Shown: piece by piece, positions 23,244 through 31,873 of the stretch | How positions within the stretch are numbered: position 1 is the stretch's first letter | How the letters are laid out: every line of letters starts with the position of its first letter | Assembly: GCA_964465665.1 (NCBI GenBank) | Contig: CAYXKM010000141.1 | Coordinates: forward strand, 1-37,421 | DNA length: 37,421 nt | Origin: JAKEGN01 sp964465665 | GTDB taxonomy: Bacteria; Pseudomonadota; Gammaproteobacteria; Steroidobacterales; Woeseiaceae | Reading direction: 5' to 3' | The notes under the pieces: generated by a model | Told to the model about the DNA's origin: nothing | Seen by the model: only the letters and a program-made list of their open reading frames with translations | Database searches by the model: none | Position numbers and translations under genes: made by a program

Positions 23244-25733
23244 TCAGGCCGCGCGTAGAACGTCGGTCGGCGGAGCGTTGATGGCACCGCGCGCCGCGAC
23301 GAATCCGCTCAGGCACACCAGCAGCACGCCACCGGCAAGGCCGGCGACCCAGAGCATCGGGTTGAACGCGTACTCCAGTTCGAACAGTTGCACGGCAATG
23401 ACGGCGGCGAGTACGGACGCGCCTGCGGAAGCCAGCAGCCCGGAAGCGAATCCGAGCGCGGCAAACTCCGTCAGTACGCCGGAAAGGACGGTGCGCCGCC
23501 TGACACCCAGCGCACGCAGTATCGCACTCTCGAACCGGCGTTCATCAATGGTTGATTGCACCGCTGCGAACAGGACAGCGATTCCGGCGGCGAGCGTGAA
23601 GACGAACACGGCCTGCACCGCGAGACTGGCTTTGTCGATGATGCCTTTCACCTGGCGCAGTATGGCATCGAGATCGATGACCGAAACGGTCGGATGCGCG
23701 CGCACGAGTCGGATCAGCAAGTCGCTTCGCGTTTTGTCGATGCGCATGCTGGCGACATAGGTCGAGGGAAAATTCTCCAGCGCCCCAGGTGAAATCACCA
23801 TGAAGAAGTTCGGCTGGAACGAGTCCCAGTTGACCTTGCGTATGCTGGAAATCGTGAGTTCGATGACCTGTCCCGCGATAAGAAACGCAACCCGGTCACC
23901 GAGTCCCACGCCGAGCTCCATCGCCGCTTCCTCTTCCACGGAAACCAGCGGCGGGCCGTCATAGTCGGCCGGCCACCATTCTCCCGCGACGATTTCGTTG
24001 CTGGAGCTCAACTTCGCAAGCCAGGTCAGGTTGGCTTCGCGATTCGCCATCCACTCCCCGTCCTCGATCGGGTACTTGCGTGTCTTCACGTCCTCGTCGT
24101 TGATGGTGGTCATGCGCCCGCGTATCAGCGGCACAAACTCCGGCGCATCAACACCGTCACTGCGGATGATCTCTGCGATGGAATCCCGCTCGTGCGGCTG
24201 GATGTTGATCAGGAAATGATTCGGCGCATCCTCATCGAGTGTCTGCCGCCAGCCTTCGAGCAGATCGGTACGGACAAAAGTGAGCAACAGCAGCACGGTG
24301 AGGCCGAGACCGAAAGCCACTACCTGCACGGCGCTATCCCGGCCGCGGCGCGCCACGTTGGCGAGCCCATAACGCCAGGCAATGCCGACGCCGCCGCGCG
24401 AACGTCCGAGCAGCGCGACCAGGCCACGGCCGGCAACATAGAGCAGTGCGGAGACGACCAGCATTCCGCCGAGTACGATCACGAGCATCTTCGCATCGCC
24501 GATCGCCTGGTAAAGCAGGGCGGTAACGGCGAGCAGCGAGGTGCCGGCAACCAGCATGCGCGACGGTGGTGGCGGCATCGCGTCGTGGCGCAGCACCCGC
24601 AACGGCGGTGTGTTGCGCAATTGCAAGAGCGACGGCAAAGCGAAGCCGACCAGCAGTATCAGCGCGCTGCCGGTGCCGAGCACCACCGGTGCAAAACCCG
24701 GGTCCGGCAATGCGCTGACAAACAGGTCTGCCAGCATCCCGGTAACTACGAGTTCTACTAAGTAGCCGATGACGCTGCCGACCAGCACGCCGATCGTGCC
24801 GAGTATCACGAGCTGGATCGATGCAGACTGCAGCACGAATCGCTGGCTTGCGCCGAGGCTTTTCATCAGTGCAACCGTATCCATGCGCCGGTGCGCATAA
24901 CGCCTGGCCGACATCGCGATGGCAACGGCGCTGAGCAAGAGGCTGATAACGGCCGTCAGCGACAGGAAGCGTTTGGCGCGCGACGCTGCATTCGTCGCGC
25001 GTTCGCTGCTGTCTTCCTGGTTCAGCGTACGAACGGAATCCGGAAGATCATCCTCGACCGCGTCGAAAAACTCATCGACATCGGCCTGCTCACCGGCGAC
25101 CAGCAATGCGTATTGCACGCGGCTGCCCTGGTTGATGAGTGCCGTCGCCGGCATGTCGTGCAGGTTTAACAGCAAGGTCGGCGCGAGCGATGCAAAACCG
25201 ATGGACTGGTCCGGGCGGTAGGTGAGCACCGCATCGACGCGCAAGTCCGCTTCTCCTACTGCGATGCTGTCGCCGACACCGATATCCAGTTTCGCGAGCA
25301 GGGAGCTGTCGGCCCACACGCTGCCGGGTGGCGGAATGCCGTCCGCCTGCCGTTCCTCGCCGAAAAGATCGTCGGCAATGCGCACTGTGCCGCGCAAGGG
25401 ATAACCCTCGCCAATGCCGTTGATCGTCGCCAGCGCGCTCAGGTCGCCGGCAAAAACGACACTCGGAAACGACTGCGTTTCGGCCGTTTGCAGGCCGTAA
25501 TCTGATGCCGCTTCATGCCACTCGGCAGGCAAGGGATCCGGCGACCGCAAGCGCAGGTCCGCGGCCAACACTTCGTTTGCCTGTCGTGCCACGGCACGGC
25601 CGATCCTGTCGGTGAGAAACCCGACCGCCGTCAGTGCGGCGACGGCCAGCGCAACCGCCGACAGCAGCACGATGACCTCGCCGGAGCGCATCTCCCGGCC
25701 GAAACTCCGCAGCGCAAACTTTACGGCTTTCAT
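23244..25733 (-). CDS. ybbP: ABC transporter permease, FtsX family
   Basis: The 829-residue inner-membrane protein has an N-terminal helix (VIVLLSAVALAVAALTAVGF), a periplasmic domain, and two FtsX-type four-helix blocks with cytoplasmic motifs such as RRMDTVALMKSLGASQRFV and ERRFESAILRALGVRRRTV. This size and architecture, with the adjacent ybbA-like ATPase and divergent tesA, identify it as YbbP. The YbbAP complex is a MacB-type, probably mechanotransmitting system; a link to lipid or lysophospholipid handling is suspected from the tesA neighbour. The start overlaps ybbA's stop by ATGA (25730-25733). Confidence 0.92.
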   Translation of the reverse strand: MKAVKFALRSFGREMRSGEVIVLLSAVALAVAALTAVGFLTDRIGRAVARQANEVLAADLRLRSPDPLPAEWHEAASDYGLQTAETQSFPSVVFAGDLSALATINGIGEGYPLRGTVRIADDLFGEERQADGIPPPGSVWADSSLLAKLDIGVGDSIAVGEADLRVDAVLTYRPDQSIGFASLAPTLLLNLHDMPATALINQGSRVQYALLVAGEQADVDEFFDAVEDDLPDSVRTLNQEDSSERATNAASRAKRFLSLTAVISLLLSAVAIAMSARRYAHRRMDTVALMKSLGASQRFVLQSASIQLVILGTIGVLVGSVIGYLVELVVTGMLADLFVSALPDPGFAPVVLGTGSALILLVGFALPSLLQLRNTPPLRVLRHDAMPPPPSRMLVAGTSLLAVTALLYQAIGDAKMLVIVLGGMLVVSALLYVAGRGLVALLGRSRGGVGIAWRYGLANVARRGRDSAVQVVAFGLGLTVLLLLTFVRTDLLEGWRQTLDEDAPNHFLINIQPHERDSIAEIIRSDGVDAPEFVPLIRGRMTTINDEDVKTRKYPIEDGEWMANREANLTWLAKLSSSNEIVAGEWWPADYDGPPLVSVEEEAAMELGVGLGDRVAFLIAGQVIELTISSIRKVNWDSFQPNFFMVISPGALENFPSTYVASMRIDKTRSDLLIRLVRAHPTVSVIDLDAILRQVKGIIDKASLAVQAVFVFTLAAGIAVLFAAVQSTIDERRFESAILRALGVRRRTVLSGVLTEFAALGFASGLLASAGASVLAAVIAVQLFELEYAFNPMLWVAGLAGGVLLVCLSGFVAARGAINAPPTDVLRAA

Positions 25734-26437
25734 GCGGCCGCTTTCCTGTCAGCGATGAGCCGCCCGGCATCAAGGCTGATCTCCCGATCGCAGCGCCGCG
25801 CCAGGGATTTGTCGTGGGTGACCAGCAACAAAGTTGTGGACGAACTCTTATTCAGCTCGAACATCAGGTTCATGATGTGATCGCCAGTGCGGCTGTCGAG
25901 GTTCCCGGTCGGTTCGTCGGCGAACAGCACGGCAGGTTCGGTGGCAAATGCGCGTGCAATTGCAACCCGTTGCATTTCACCGCCGGACAACTGCGAGGGA
26001 TAGTGCCGGACCCGTTCTCCGAGACCGACTTTTTGCAGGATGTCCATGGCGCTCTTTCGCGGCGATGGGTTGCCCGCGAGTTCGAGCGGCAGCATCACGT
26101 TCTCCAGCGCGTTCAGCGACGGCACCAGATGGAAGGACTGGAAAACGAAACCGACGTTTGCCGCCCGAAGCGCGGCGCGCCCGTCTTCATCGACCCCGGT
26201 GAGATCGGTGCCATTCAACAGAATACGTCCGGAGGTCGGCAAATCGAGCCCTGCCAGCAGCGCAAGCAGCGTCGATTTGCCGGCCCCGGAGGCGCCGACG
26301 ATGGCCACGGACTCGCCCCTTTGGATATTGAAACTCACATCCGACAGGATGGTCAGAAGACCTTCCGGGCTGCTAACCTGCTTGGTGACGTTTTCTGCGG
26401 TCAATACCGCGTCTTCATGGACTGAAAGGCTGGACAT
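25730..26437 (-). CDS. ybbA: ABC transporter ATP-binding protein
   Basis: The 235-residue ATPase has Walker A GASGAGKSTL, signature LSGGEMQRVAIARA, Walker B AVLFADEP, then TGNLD and the switch His in LLVTHD. It is a LolD/MacB-type ATPase that drives YbbP. The start at 26437 gives the E. coli-like N-terminus (MSSLSVHEDAVLTAENV). A longer frame from 26509 would run deep into tesA. The ATG is the complement of the CATG that also begins tesA, so the two divergent start codons share two base pairs; no strong ribosome site is seen for this one. Confidence 0.93.
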   Translation of the reverse strand: MSSLSVHEDAVLTAENVTKQVSSPEGLLTILSDVSFNIQRGESVAIVGASGAGKSTLLALLAGLDLPTSGRILLNGTDLTGVDEDGRAALRAANVGFVFQSFHLVPSLNALENVMLPLELAGNPSPRKSAMDILQKVGLGERVRHYPSQLSGGEMQRVAIARAFATEPAVLFADEPTGNLDSRTGDHIMNLMFELNKSSSTTLLLVTHDKSLARRCDREISLDAGRLIADRKAAA

Positions 26438-27062
26438 GCGAAAGCTGATTACCTTGTTGCTGTTATCGGGCGTCGTGACGGCTGGCGGCGTAAACCCGCC
26501 GACGGTCATGGTGTTCGGCGACAGCCTCAGCGCGGGCTACGGCGTTGATGTTGACCAGTCCTGGACTGCTTTGTTGCAGGACCGCCTGGCAGCCCAAGGT
26601 TACGAACATCGGGTGATTAACGCCAGCATCACCGGCGAAACGACCGAGGGCGGCGTCAGCCGCATCGCCTCGGCGCTCGACAATTTCTCCCCCGAACTCG
26701 TCATACTCGAACTCGGCGGAAACGATGGCCTGCGCGGCTTTCCGACCAGCCGCATGCAGGAAAACCTGTCGAAGATCGTCGAGGCCAGCCGCGAAAGCGG
26801 TGCCGCCGTCGTGCTGCTCGGAATTCGCATCCCGACCAACTACGGGCAACGATATACTCAGGCCTTCGAAAATGTGTACCGTGAGGTGGCGGCGCAGCAC
26901 GGCATTCCGTGGATCGAGTTCTTCATGGAGGGCATCGCGCTGAACCCCGAGCTGATGCAGGACGACGGCATTCATCCCAACGAGGAGGCGCAGCCGCTGT
27001 TGCTGGACAACGCCTGGCCGATCGTCGACAAGGCTCTCGCGGAACGCAGAAAAAACAAATAG
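26436..27062 (+). CDS. tesA: Periplasmic acyl-CoA thioesterase I / lysophospholipase, SGNH family
   Basis: The 208-residue product has a signal peptide (MRKLITLLLLSGVVTAGG) and the SGNH blocks: GDSLSAGYG with the nucleophile Ser, Gly in block II, GGNDGLRG with the Asn, and DGIHPNEE with Asp and His. TesA is a multifunctional esterase, thioesterase and lysophospholipase L1 in the periplasm. The start is supported by GAAAGG eight bases upstream and by the signal peptide. It is divergent from ybbA with overlapping start codons. fadD follows after 30 bases, so both may share a transcript. Confidence 0.95.
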   Translation: MRKLITLLLLSGVVTAGGVNPPTVMVFGDSLSAGYGVDVDQSWTALLQDRLAAQGYEHRVINASITGETTEGGVSRIASALDNFSPELVILELGGNDGLRGFPTSRMQENLSKIVEASRESGAAVVLLGIRIPTNYGQRYTQAFENVYREVAAQHGIPWIEFFMEGIALNPELMQDDGIHPNEEAQPLLLDNAWPIVDKALAERRKNK

Positions 27063-27092
27063 CGCCGGCCATCGGGCAGCGCAGGGGGGGCC

Positions 27093-28763
27093 ATGGCGGT
27101 TGAGAAAATCTGGCTGAAATCGTATCCGCAGGGTGTGCCCGCGGAGATACCGACACCGGCGTACAAGTCGGTGCGCGAAATGATCGATTTCTCCCTGCGC
27201 GAGTTCGCCGACAGGCCTTCCTATACGAACATGGGAACTACCCTGACGTTCGCGGACCTCGACCGTCTGTCGATGCAGTTCGCCTGCTACCTGCAGAAGG
27301 AATTGCGGCTGCTGAAGGGCGAGCGGGTGGCCATCATGCTACCAAATGTCCTGCAGTACCCGGTCGCACTGTGCGGAATTTTTCGCGCCGGGCTGGTAGT
27401 GGTCAACGTCAATCCGCTCTATACCGCCCGTGAACTCAAGCACCAGCTCGTCGACTCCGGCGCGAAATGCATCGTCATCCTGGAGAATTTCGCGCACATA
27501 CTCGAAAACGTCATTGCCGATACGCAAATCCAGCAGGTTGTCACTGCCGGTGTCGGCGACCTGCTCAAATGGCCCAAGGGCGCCATCGTCAACTTCGCGC
27601 TGCGCCATGTGAAAAAAGCCGTGCCGAAATACACGCTGCCCGGCAACGTCACCATGCGTACCGCACTGAAGGCCGGCAGCCGCCACTCGCTGGATAATAT
27701 CGAGATGGGATTCGGCGACATCGCCTTTCTCCAGTACACGGGCGGTACGACCGGACTGTCGAAAGGCGCAATGCTCAGCCACCGCAACATGGTTTTCAAC
27801 GTGCACCAGGGCAAGGCCTGGCAAGGCGGGGCGTTCGGCGATCTCGATCAGATTATTGCCATCACTGCGTTGCCGCTATATCACATTTTCTCGCTGCAGA
27901 GTAATTGCCTGTCGATCATGCTGCAGGGCGGCCAGAACATCCTGATTACCAATCCCCGCGACATGCCCGGGTTCGTCAAGGAACTGGCAAAACACCGCTT
28001 CAATTATTTCACCGGCGTCAACACGCTGTTTGCCGGGCTGCTGAATACGCCGGGGTTCGCCGATCTCGATTTCAGTTCGCTGCGGCTGACCATCGGTGGC
28101 GGCATGGCCGTGCAGGAAGCCGTATCGAAACGCTGGAAGCAGGTGACGGGCCGGCACATCATCCAGGGTTACGGCCTCACCGAGACCTCGCCTTCCGCCA
28201 TCGTCGTGCCGATCGATGCCGAGGAATTCGACGGCTCGACAGGCCTTCCGATCTCCTCGACGCAGGTTCGCATTTGCGACGACGACGGAAACGATGTCCC
28301 TCGCGGCCAGGCCGGCGAGATTTGCATCAAGGGCCCGCAGGTCATGGAAGGCTACTGGCAGAAGCCGGAGGAAACCGCGCAAGTGATGTTGCCAGGCGGG
28401 TGGTTTCGTACCGGCGATATCGGGCGCATGGACGAGCGCGGTTATGTGTTCATCGAGGATCGGAAAAAAGACATGATCCTCGTCTCGGGTTTCAACGTGT
28501 ACCCGAACGAGATCGAAAGCGTCGTGGTATCCATGGACGGCGTGCTCGAAGCCGCTGCAATCGGCAAGCCCGACGAGAAGTCCGGCGAAGTGGTGAAATT
28601 GTTTGTCGTTCGCAGCGACCCGTCGGTCACCGAAAAGGACATCATGGCTTTCTGTCGCGAGAACCTGACCGGTTACAAAGTGCCGCGGGAAATTGAGTTT
28701 CGAACCGAGCTGCCGAAAACCAATGTCGGCAAGATCCTGCGCCGTGCGCTCCGCGGCCAGTAA
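27093..28763 (+). CDS. fadD: Long-chain fatty acid-CoA ligase
   Basis: FadD (556 residues) activates fatty acids to acyl-AMP and then acyl-CoA at the inner membrane. The P-loop-like motif is YTGGTTGLSKGAMLSHRN; GYGLTETSPS, GWFRTGDIGRMDERGY, and ILVSGFNVYPNEIE (fatty-acyl-CoA synthetase signature) follow in order. The C-terminal catalytic Lys is in PKTNVGKILRRAL. The ribosome site is a run of G bases (CAGGGGGGGCC) before the ATG. It lies 30 bases after tesA. It converges with hemE, with 18 bases between stops. Confidence 0.95.
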   Translation: MAVEKIWLKSYPQGVPAEIPTPAYKSVREMIDFSLREFADRPSYTNMGTTLTFADLDRLSMQFACYLQKELRLLKGERVAIMLPNVLQYPVALCGIFRAGLVVVNVNPLYTARELKHQLVDSGAKCIVILENFAHILENVIADTQIQQVVTAGVGDLLKWPKGAIVNFALRHVKKAVPKYTLPGNVTMRTALKAGSRHSLDNIEMGFGDIAFLQYTGGTTGLSKGAMLSHRNMVFNVHQGKAWQGGAFGDLDQIIAITALPLYHIFSLQSNCLSIMLQGGQNILITNPRDMPGFVKELAKHRFNYFTGVNTLFAGLLNTPGFADLDFSSLRLTIGGGMAVQEAVSKRWKQVTGRHIIQGYGLTETSPSAIVVPIDAEEFDGSTGLPISSTQVRICDDDGNDVPRGQAGEICIKGPQVMEGYWQKPEETAQVMLPGGWFRTGDIGRMDERGYVFIEDRKKDMILVSGFNVYPNEIESVVVSMDGVLEAAAIGKPDEKSGEVVKLFVVRSDPSVTEKDIMAFCRENLTGYKVPREIEFRTELPKTNVGKILRRALRGQ

Positions 28764-28781
28764 ACCGGGGCCAGACCAAAA

Positions 28782-29849
28782 TTAATTGTGGTAAGTGGGG
28801 CTCAGGGTGTGCACTGCCTCGACCAGCACACGGAGATGCTCGGGGTCGATATCGGGCGTGATGCCGTGACCGAGATTGAAAACGTGACCGGGGCCGGTGC
28901 CATAACTCGCCAGCACCCCGGCTACCGATTCTTCGATCACTTGCGGCGCCTCTCTGAGGATTGCGGGATTCAGGTTGCCTTGCAACGTCACGGCATCGTT
29001 TGTGTAACGCCGCGCATCGGCAAGGCTCGTGGTCCAGTCGACACCGAGAGCATCGCAGCCGGTCTTCGCCATGTCGGCAAGCAATCGCCCGGCACCCTTG
29101 GTGAAAAGGATGACCGGGACACGTCCGCCGTCACGTTCGCGCTTCAGCCCGTCGAGGGTTTTCTGCATGCTGCCGAGTGAAAAGCGTCGATAGTCATCGG
29201 CCTCGAGTACAGCGCCCCAGGTGTCGAAAATCATGATCGCCTGTGCGCCGCATTCGATCTGCGCATTGAGATAGTCGATCGTGGTGCTCGCGACACGATC
29301 CAGCAGCAGCTCCAGCGTTTCGGGCTCGGACCGCAATAAACCTTTGATTTTATTGAATTCTCTGCTCGACCTGCCCTCCACCATGTAGGTCGCCACAGTC
29401 CAGGGGCTGCCCGCAAAGCCGATTAGCGGCACGCTGCCGTCGAGCTCGCGGCGAATCAAGCGCACGGCATCGAAGACGTACCGAAGTTTTGCCGCAACGT
29501 CCGGCACCGCGAGCTTTTTGATCTGTGCCGCGGTTTGCACCGGCTGCCGGAATCGCGGGCCTTCGCCGGTCTCGAAGTAAAGGCCGAGGCCCATGGCATC
29601 GGGGACCGTGAGAATATCGGAGAACAGGATTGCCGCATCGAGCCGGAAACGCCGCAGCGGTTGCAGCGTCACTTCGCAGGCGAGCTCCGGGTTCGAACAG
29701 AGGCTCATAAAATCGCCGGCCTTCTCGCGCACTTCACGGTACTCGGGAAGATAGCGGCCCGCCTGGCGCATGATCCATACCGGCGTGCGTGACACCGGCT
29801 GACGCAGCAATGCCCGCAGAAGCAGATCGTTTTTCAGCGCCGCAGGCAT
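28782..29849 (-). CDS. hemE: Uroporphyrinogen decarboxylase
   Basis: HemE (355 residues) removes four acetate carboxyls from uroporphyrinogen III to give coproporphyrinogen III in haem synthesis. The N-terminal signature PVWIMRQAGRYLPEYR contains the conserved arginines; DAAILFSDILTVPDAMGLGL has the catalytic Asp. GFAGSPWTVATYMVEG and the C-terminal FNLGHGITPDIDPEHL are also typical. The start follows pyrF's stop by two bases, so the two are co-transcribed. The pathway link between the two genes is only that they share an operon. Confidence 0.97.
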   Translation of the reverse strand: MPAALKNDLLLRALLRQPVSRTPVWIMRQAGRYLPEYREVREKAGDFMSLCSNPELACEVTLQPLRRFRLDAAILFSDILTVPDAMGLGLYFETGEGPRFRQPVQTAAQIKKLAVPDVAAKLRYVFDAVRLIRRELDGSVPLIGFAGSPWTVATYMVEGRSSREFNKIKGLLRSEPETLELLLDRVASTTIDYLNAQIECGAQAIMIFDTWGAVLEADDYRRFSLGSMQKTLDGLKRERDGGRVPVILFTKGAGRLLADMAKTGCDALGVDWTTSLADARRYTNDAVTLQGNLNPAILREAPQVIEESVAGVLASYGTGPGHVFNLGHGITPDIDPEHLRVLVEAVHTLSPTYHN

Positions 29850-29851
29850 CG

Positions 29852-30562
29852 TCAGAACTGCGACGCGATGGTTTTCTGTATGGCCGCGGCAGCCGCGCGC
29901 GGATCGGTCGCGTCACGAATCGGACGCCCGATGACGATGTGATCGGCGCCGTTGGCGAATGCCTGTTGCACGCTGACGACACGTTTCTGGTCGCCCTCCG
30001 GTTTGTTGTCCACCGGGCGGATCCCCGGTGTAACCACAATGAGGCGATGATCGATGTACTCGCGGAGCATGGCCGCCTCCAGACCGGAGGAAATCACGCC
30101 ATCGCAGCCGGCCTCGAGCGCGCGCCGGGCGCGCGACAATACCAGCGCTTCCACATCACAGTCGAAACCCAGGTCGTCGAGGTCTCCGCGATCGAGACTG
30201 GTCAGCACGGTGACCGCAAGCACCTTGAGATTGGCGCCCTTGTTTGCCGCCGCAGCTTCCATGATCGACTGGTTCCCGTGCACCGTCACGAAGCTCGCGC
30301 CCCTGTCCTGTAACTGGCGCACGGCTGAGCCGACTGTTGCCGGGATATCGAAAAACTTCAGATCAGCGAAAACTTTCTTGCCGCGCGCAAGCATCCAGTC
30401 CATAAGTTCGAAGTAGCCGCCGCTCATCATCAACTCGAGCCCGAGCTTGTAAAAACTGACGGTGTCGCCGAGCTCATCGGTCAGGCGCCGTGCCTGATCG
30501 CAATCCGGCAGGTCCATGGCAAAAATGAGTCGCTCTTTGAGCGGAATGTCGCGTCTGTTCAC
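29852..30562 (-). CDS. pyrF: Orotidine 5'-phosphate decarboxylase
   Basis: PyrF (236 residues) converts OMP to UMP. The catalytic Lys-Asp array is visible as VFADLKFFDIPATV. The N-terminal LIFAMDLPDCDQA, FYKLGLELMMSGGY, and C-terminal VTPGIRPV and ADHIVIGRPIRDATDP phosphate-binding segments are standard. Length is typical. It leads a two-gene unit with hemE. An extended -10 promoter is predicted about 30 bases upstream. Confidence 0.97.
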   Translation of the reverse strand: MNRRDIPLKERLIFAMDLPDCDQARRLTDELGDTVSFYKLGLELMMSGGYFELMDWMLARGKKVFADLKFFDIPATVGSAVRQLQDRGASFVTVHGNQSIMEAAAANKGANLKVLAVTVLTSLDRGDLDDLGFDCDVEALVLSRARRALEAGCDGVISSGLEAAMLREYIDHRLIVVTPGIRPVDNKPEGDQKRVVSVQQAFANGADHIVIGRPIRDATDPRAAAAAIQKTIASQF

Positions 30563-30592
30563 GTGCTCCGTCCGGGAATGCGTGGGCGGCGC

Positions 30593-30601
30593 ATTCTAGC
30601 A
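30593..30601 (-). promoter_or_regulatory. Possible extended -10 promoter of pyrF-hemE
   Basis: Minus strand: TGC-TAGAAT, an extended -10 with five of six matches. It ends about 30 bases before the pyrF ATG at 30562. The 7-bp inverted repeat GAATGCG/CGCATTC (30576-30582 and 30590-30596) overlaps its downstream edge and could form a 5' mRNA hairpin. Confidence 0.45.
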
Positions 30602-30646
30602 TCACCCACAGCGATTAAAGCTGCGCTGGCGAGCAGGCGACACAGC

Positions 30647-30710
30647 GGCCGTACCGGCAGTCCTTCGAGCGAATTTGATTTCCTGAGTGAGAAGGACTGC
30701 CGGTACGGCC
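30647..30710. repeat. Perfect 20-bp inverted repeat with 24-base loop
   Basis: Arms 30647-30666 (GGCCGTACCGGCAGTCCTTC) and 30691-30710 are exact reverse complements. The loop is AT-rich relative to the arms. It lies 26 bases past the dgt stop and about 45 bases upstream of the pyrF promoter. No T-tract follows on either strand, so it is not a standard rho-independent terminator. It may be a dgt 3' stabiliser, a bidirectional barrier or a small repeat element. Confidence 0.85.
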
Positions 30711-30736
30711 ACGGGCGTGCTCTGAACAACGAGCAA

Positions 30737-31873
30737 TCAGCAAAGGCGCTCGTATTCAGCTATGGCGAAACGATCGGTCATGCCGGCGATGTAATCCGCG
30801 ACAACGCGGGCTTTCAGCGCAACGTCGCCGCCCGCCGCACGGCCCGAAAACTCCTGTGGCATCTGCAGGGGCTCGCTCATGTACCGGTCGAACAGCGTAT
30901 GTACCATGTCGCGTGCTTTGTCCGTCATTTTCCTGACGGACTCGTGCCGGTACATGTGTTCGTTGAGGAAGCGCTTCAGTTCACGATGCTCGGCCAGGAC
31001 GGTATCGGTAAACGAGACCAGCGGCGCTGGTTGCGCGCGTACATCCTCTATCGACTGCGGTTGCACGCGTGCAATCGCGGCCTGCGTGTTCTCGATAAGA
31101 TCGGTGACAACACGATTGATCATCCTGCGGATGATCTCGTAGAGCAGGCGACGATCCTCGAGCTTGGGGTAACGGGAGTGCACGGCGTCATACTCCAGCG
31201 CAAACATGGTCTGCCCTCGAAGTTGCTCCAGCGTCAGAAGGTTGGCGCGAAAGCCGTCATCGACATCGTGGTTGTTATAGGCAATGGCGTCGGCGAGGTC
31301 CGCAATCTGTGCTTCGAGACCGGGCTGACGGCGCTCGAGAAAGCGTCGCCCGAGTTCGCCGAGTTCGCGGGCATTTTTCGCCGAGCAATGTTTGAGTATG
31401 CCTTCGCGGGTTTCGAATGTGAGGTTCAGGCCGGGGAAATCTGCGTACTTCGCCTCGAGTTCATCGACCACGCGCAGCGACTGCAGGTTGTGCTCGAAAC
31501 CGCCGAAATCGCGCATGCAGGCATTCAGCGCATCCTGCCCGGCATGACCGAAAGGCGTGTGCCCCAGGTCGTGCGCGAGGCAGATGGCTTCCGTCAGCGA
31601 TTCATTCAGATTGAGCGCGCGGGCCACTGTACGCCCGATTTGCGCCACTTCCAGCGAGTGCGTGAGGCGCGTGCGATACATGTCGCCTTCGTGATTCACG
31701 AACACCTGCGTCTTGTAAACCAGGCGTCGAAACGCAGTCGAATGCACGATACGGTCGCGGTCACGCTGATACTCGCTGCGATAACGTGTTTCAGGCTCTG
31801 CATAACGGCGGCCAAGGCTTGCGGATTCGGTCGCGGCATACGGGGCGAGACCCCAAGTCACGTTCGTTGTCAT
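30737..31873 (-). CDS. dgt: Deoxyguanosinetriphosphate triphosphohydrolase-like protein
   Basis: The 378-residue HD-domain dNTP triphosphohydrolase has the metal ligands in RLTHSLEVAQIGR, LAHDLGHTPFGHAG and ADLADAIAYNNHDVDDG (H...HD...D). The early stretch RDRDRIVHSTAFRRLVYKTQVF is characteristic of the Dgt type 2 subfamily. It hydrolyses dNTPs to nucleoside and triphosphate, helping set dNTP pools. The start overlaps aroB's stop by ATGA (31870-31873), so it is expressed with aroK-aroB; this neighbourhood is common in gammaproteobacteria. Confidence 0.94.
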   Translation of the reverse strand: MTTNVTWGLAPYAATESASLGRRYAEPETRYRSEYQRDRDRIVHSTAFRRLVYKTQVFVNHEGDMYRTRLTHSLEVAQIGRTVARALNLNESLTEAICLAHDLGHTPFGHAGQDALNACMRDFGGFEHNLQSLRVVDELEAKYADFPGLNLTFETREGILKHCSAKNARELGELGRRFLERRQPGLEAQIADLADAIAYNNHDVDDGFRANLLTLEQLRGQTMFALEYDAVHSRYPKLEDRRLLYEIIRRMINRVVTDLIENTQAAIARVQPQSIEDVRAQPAPLVSFTDTVLAEHRELKRFLNEHMYRHESVRKMTDKARDMVHTLFDRYMSEPLQMPQEFSGRAAGGDVALKARVVADYIAGMTDRFAIAEYERLC

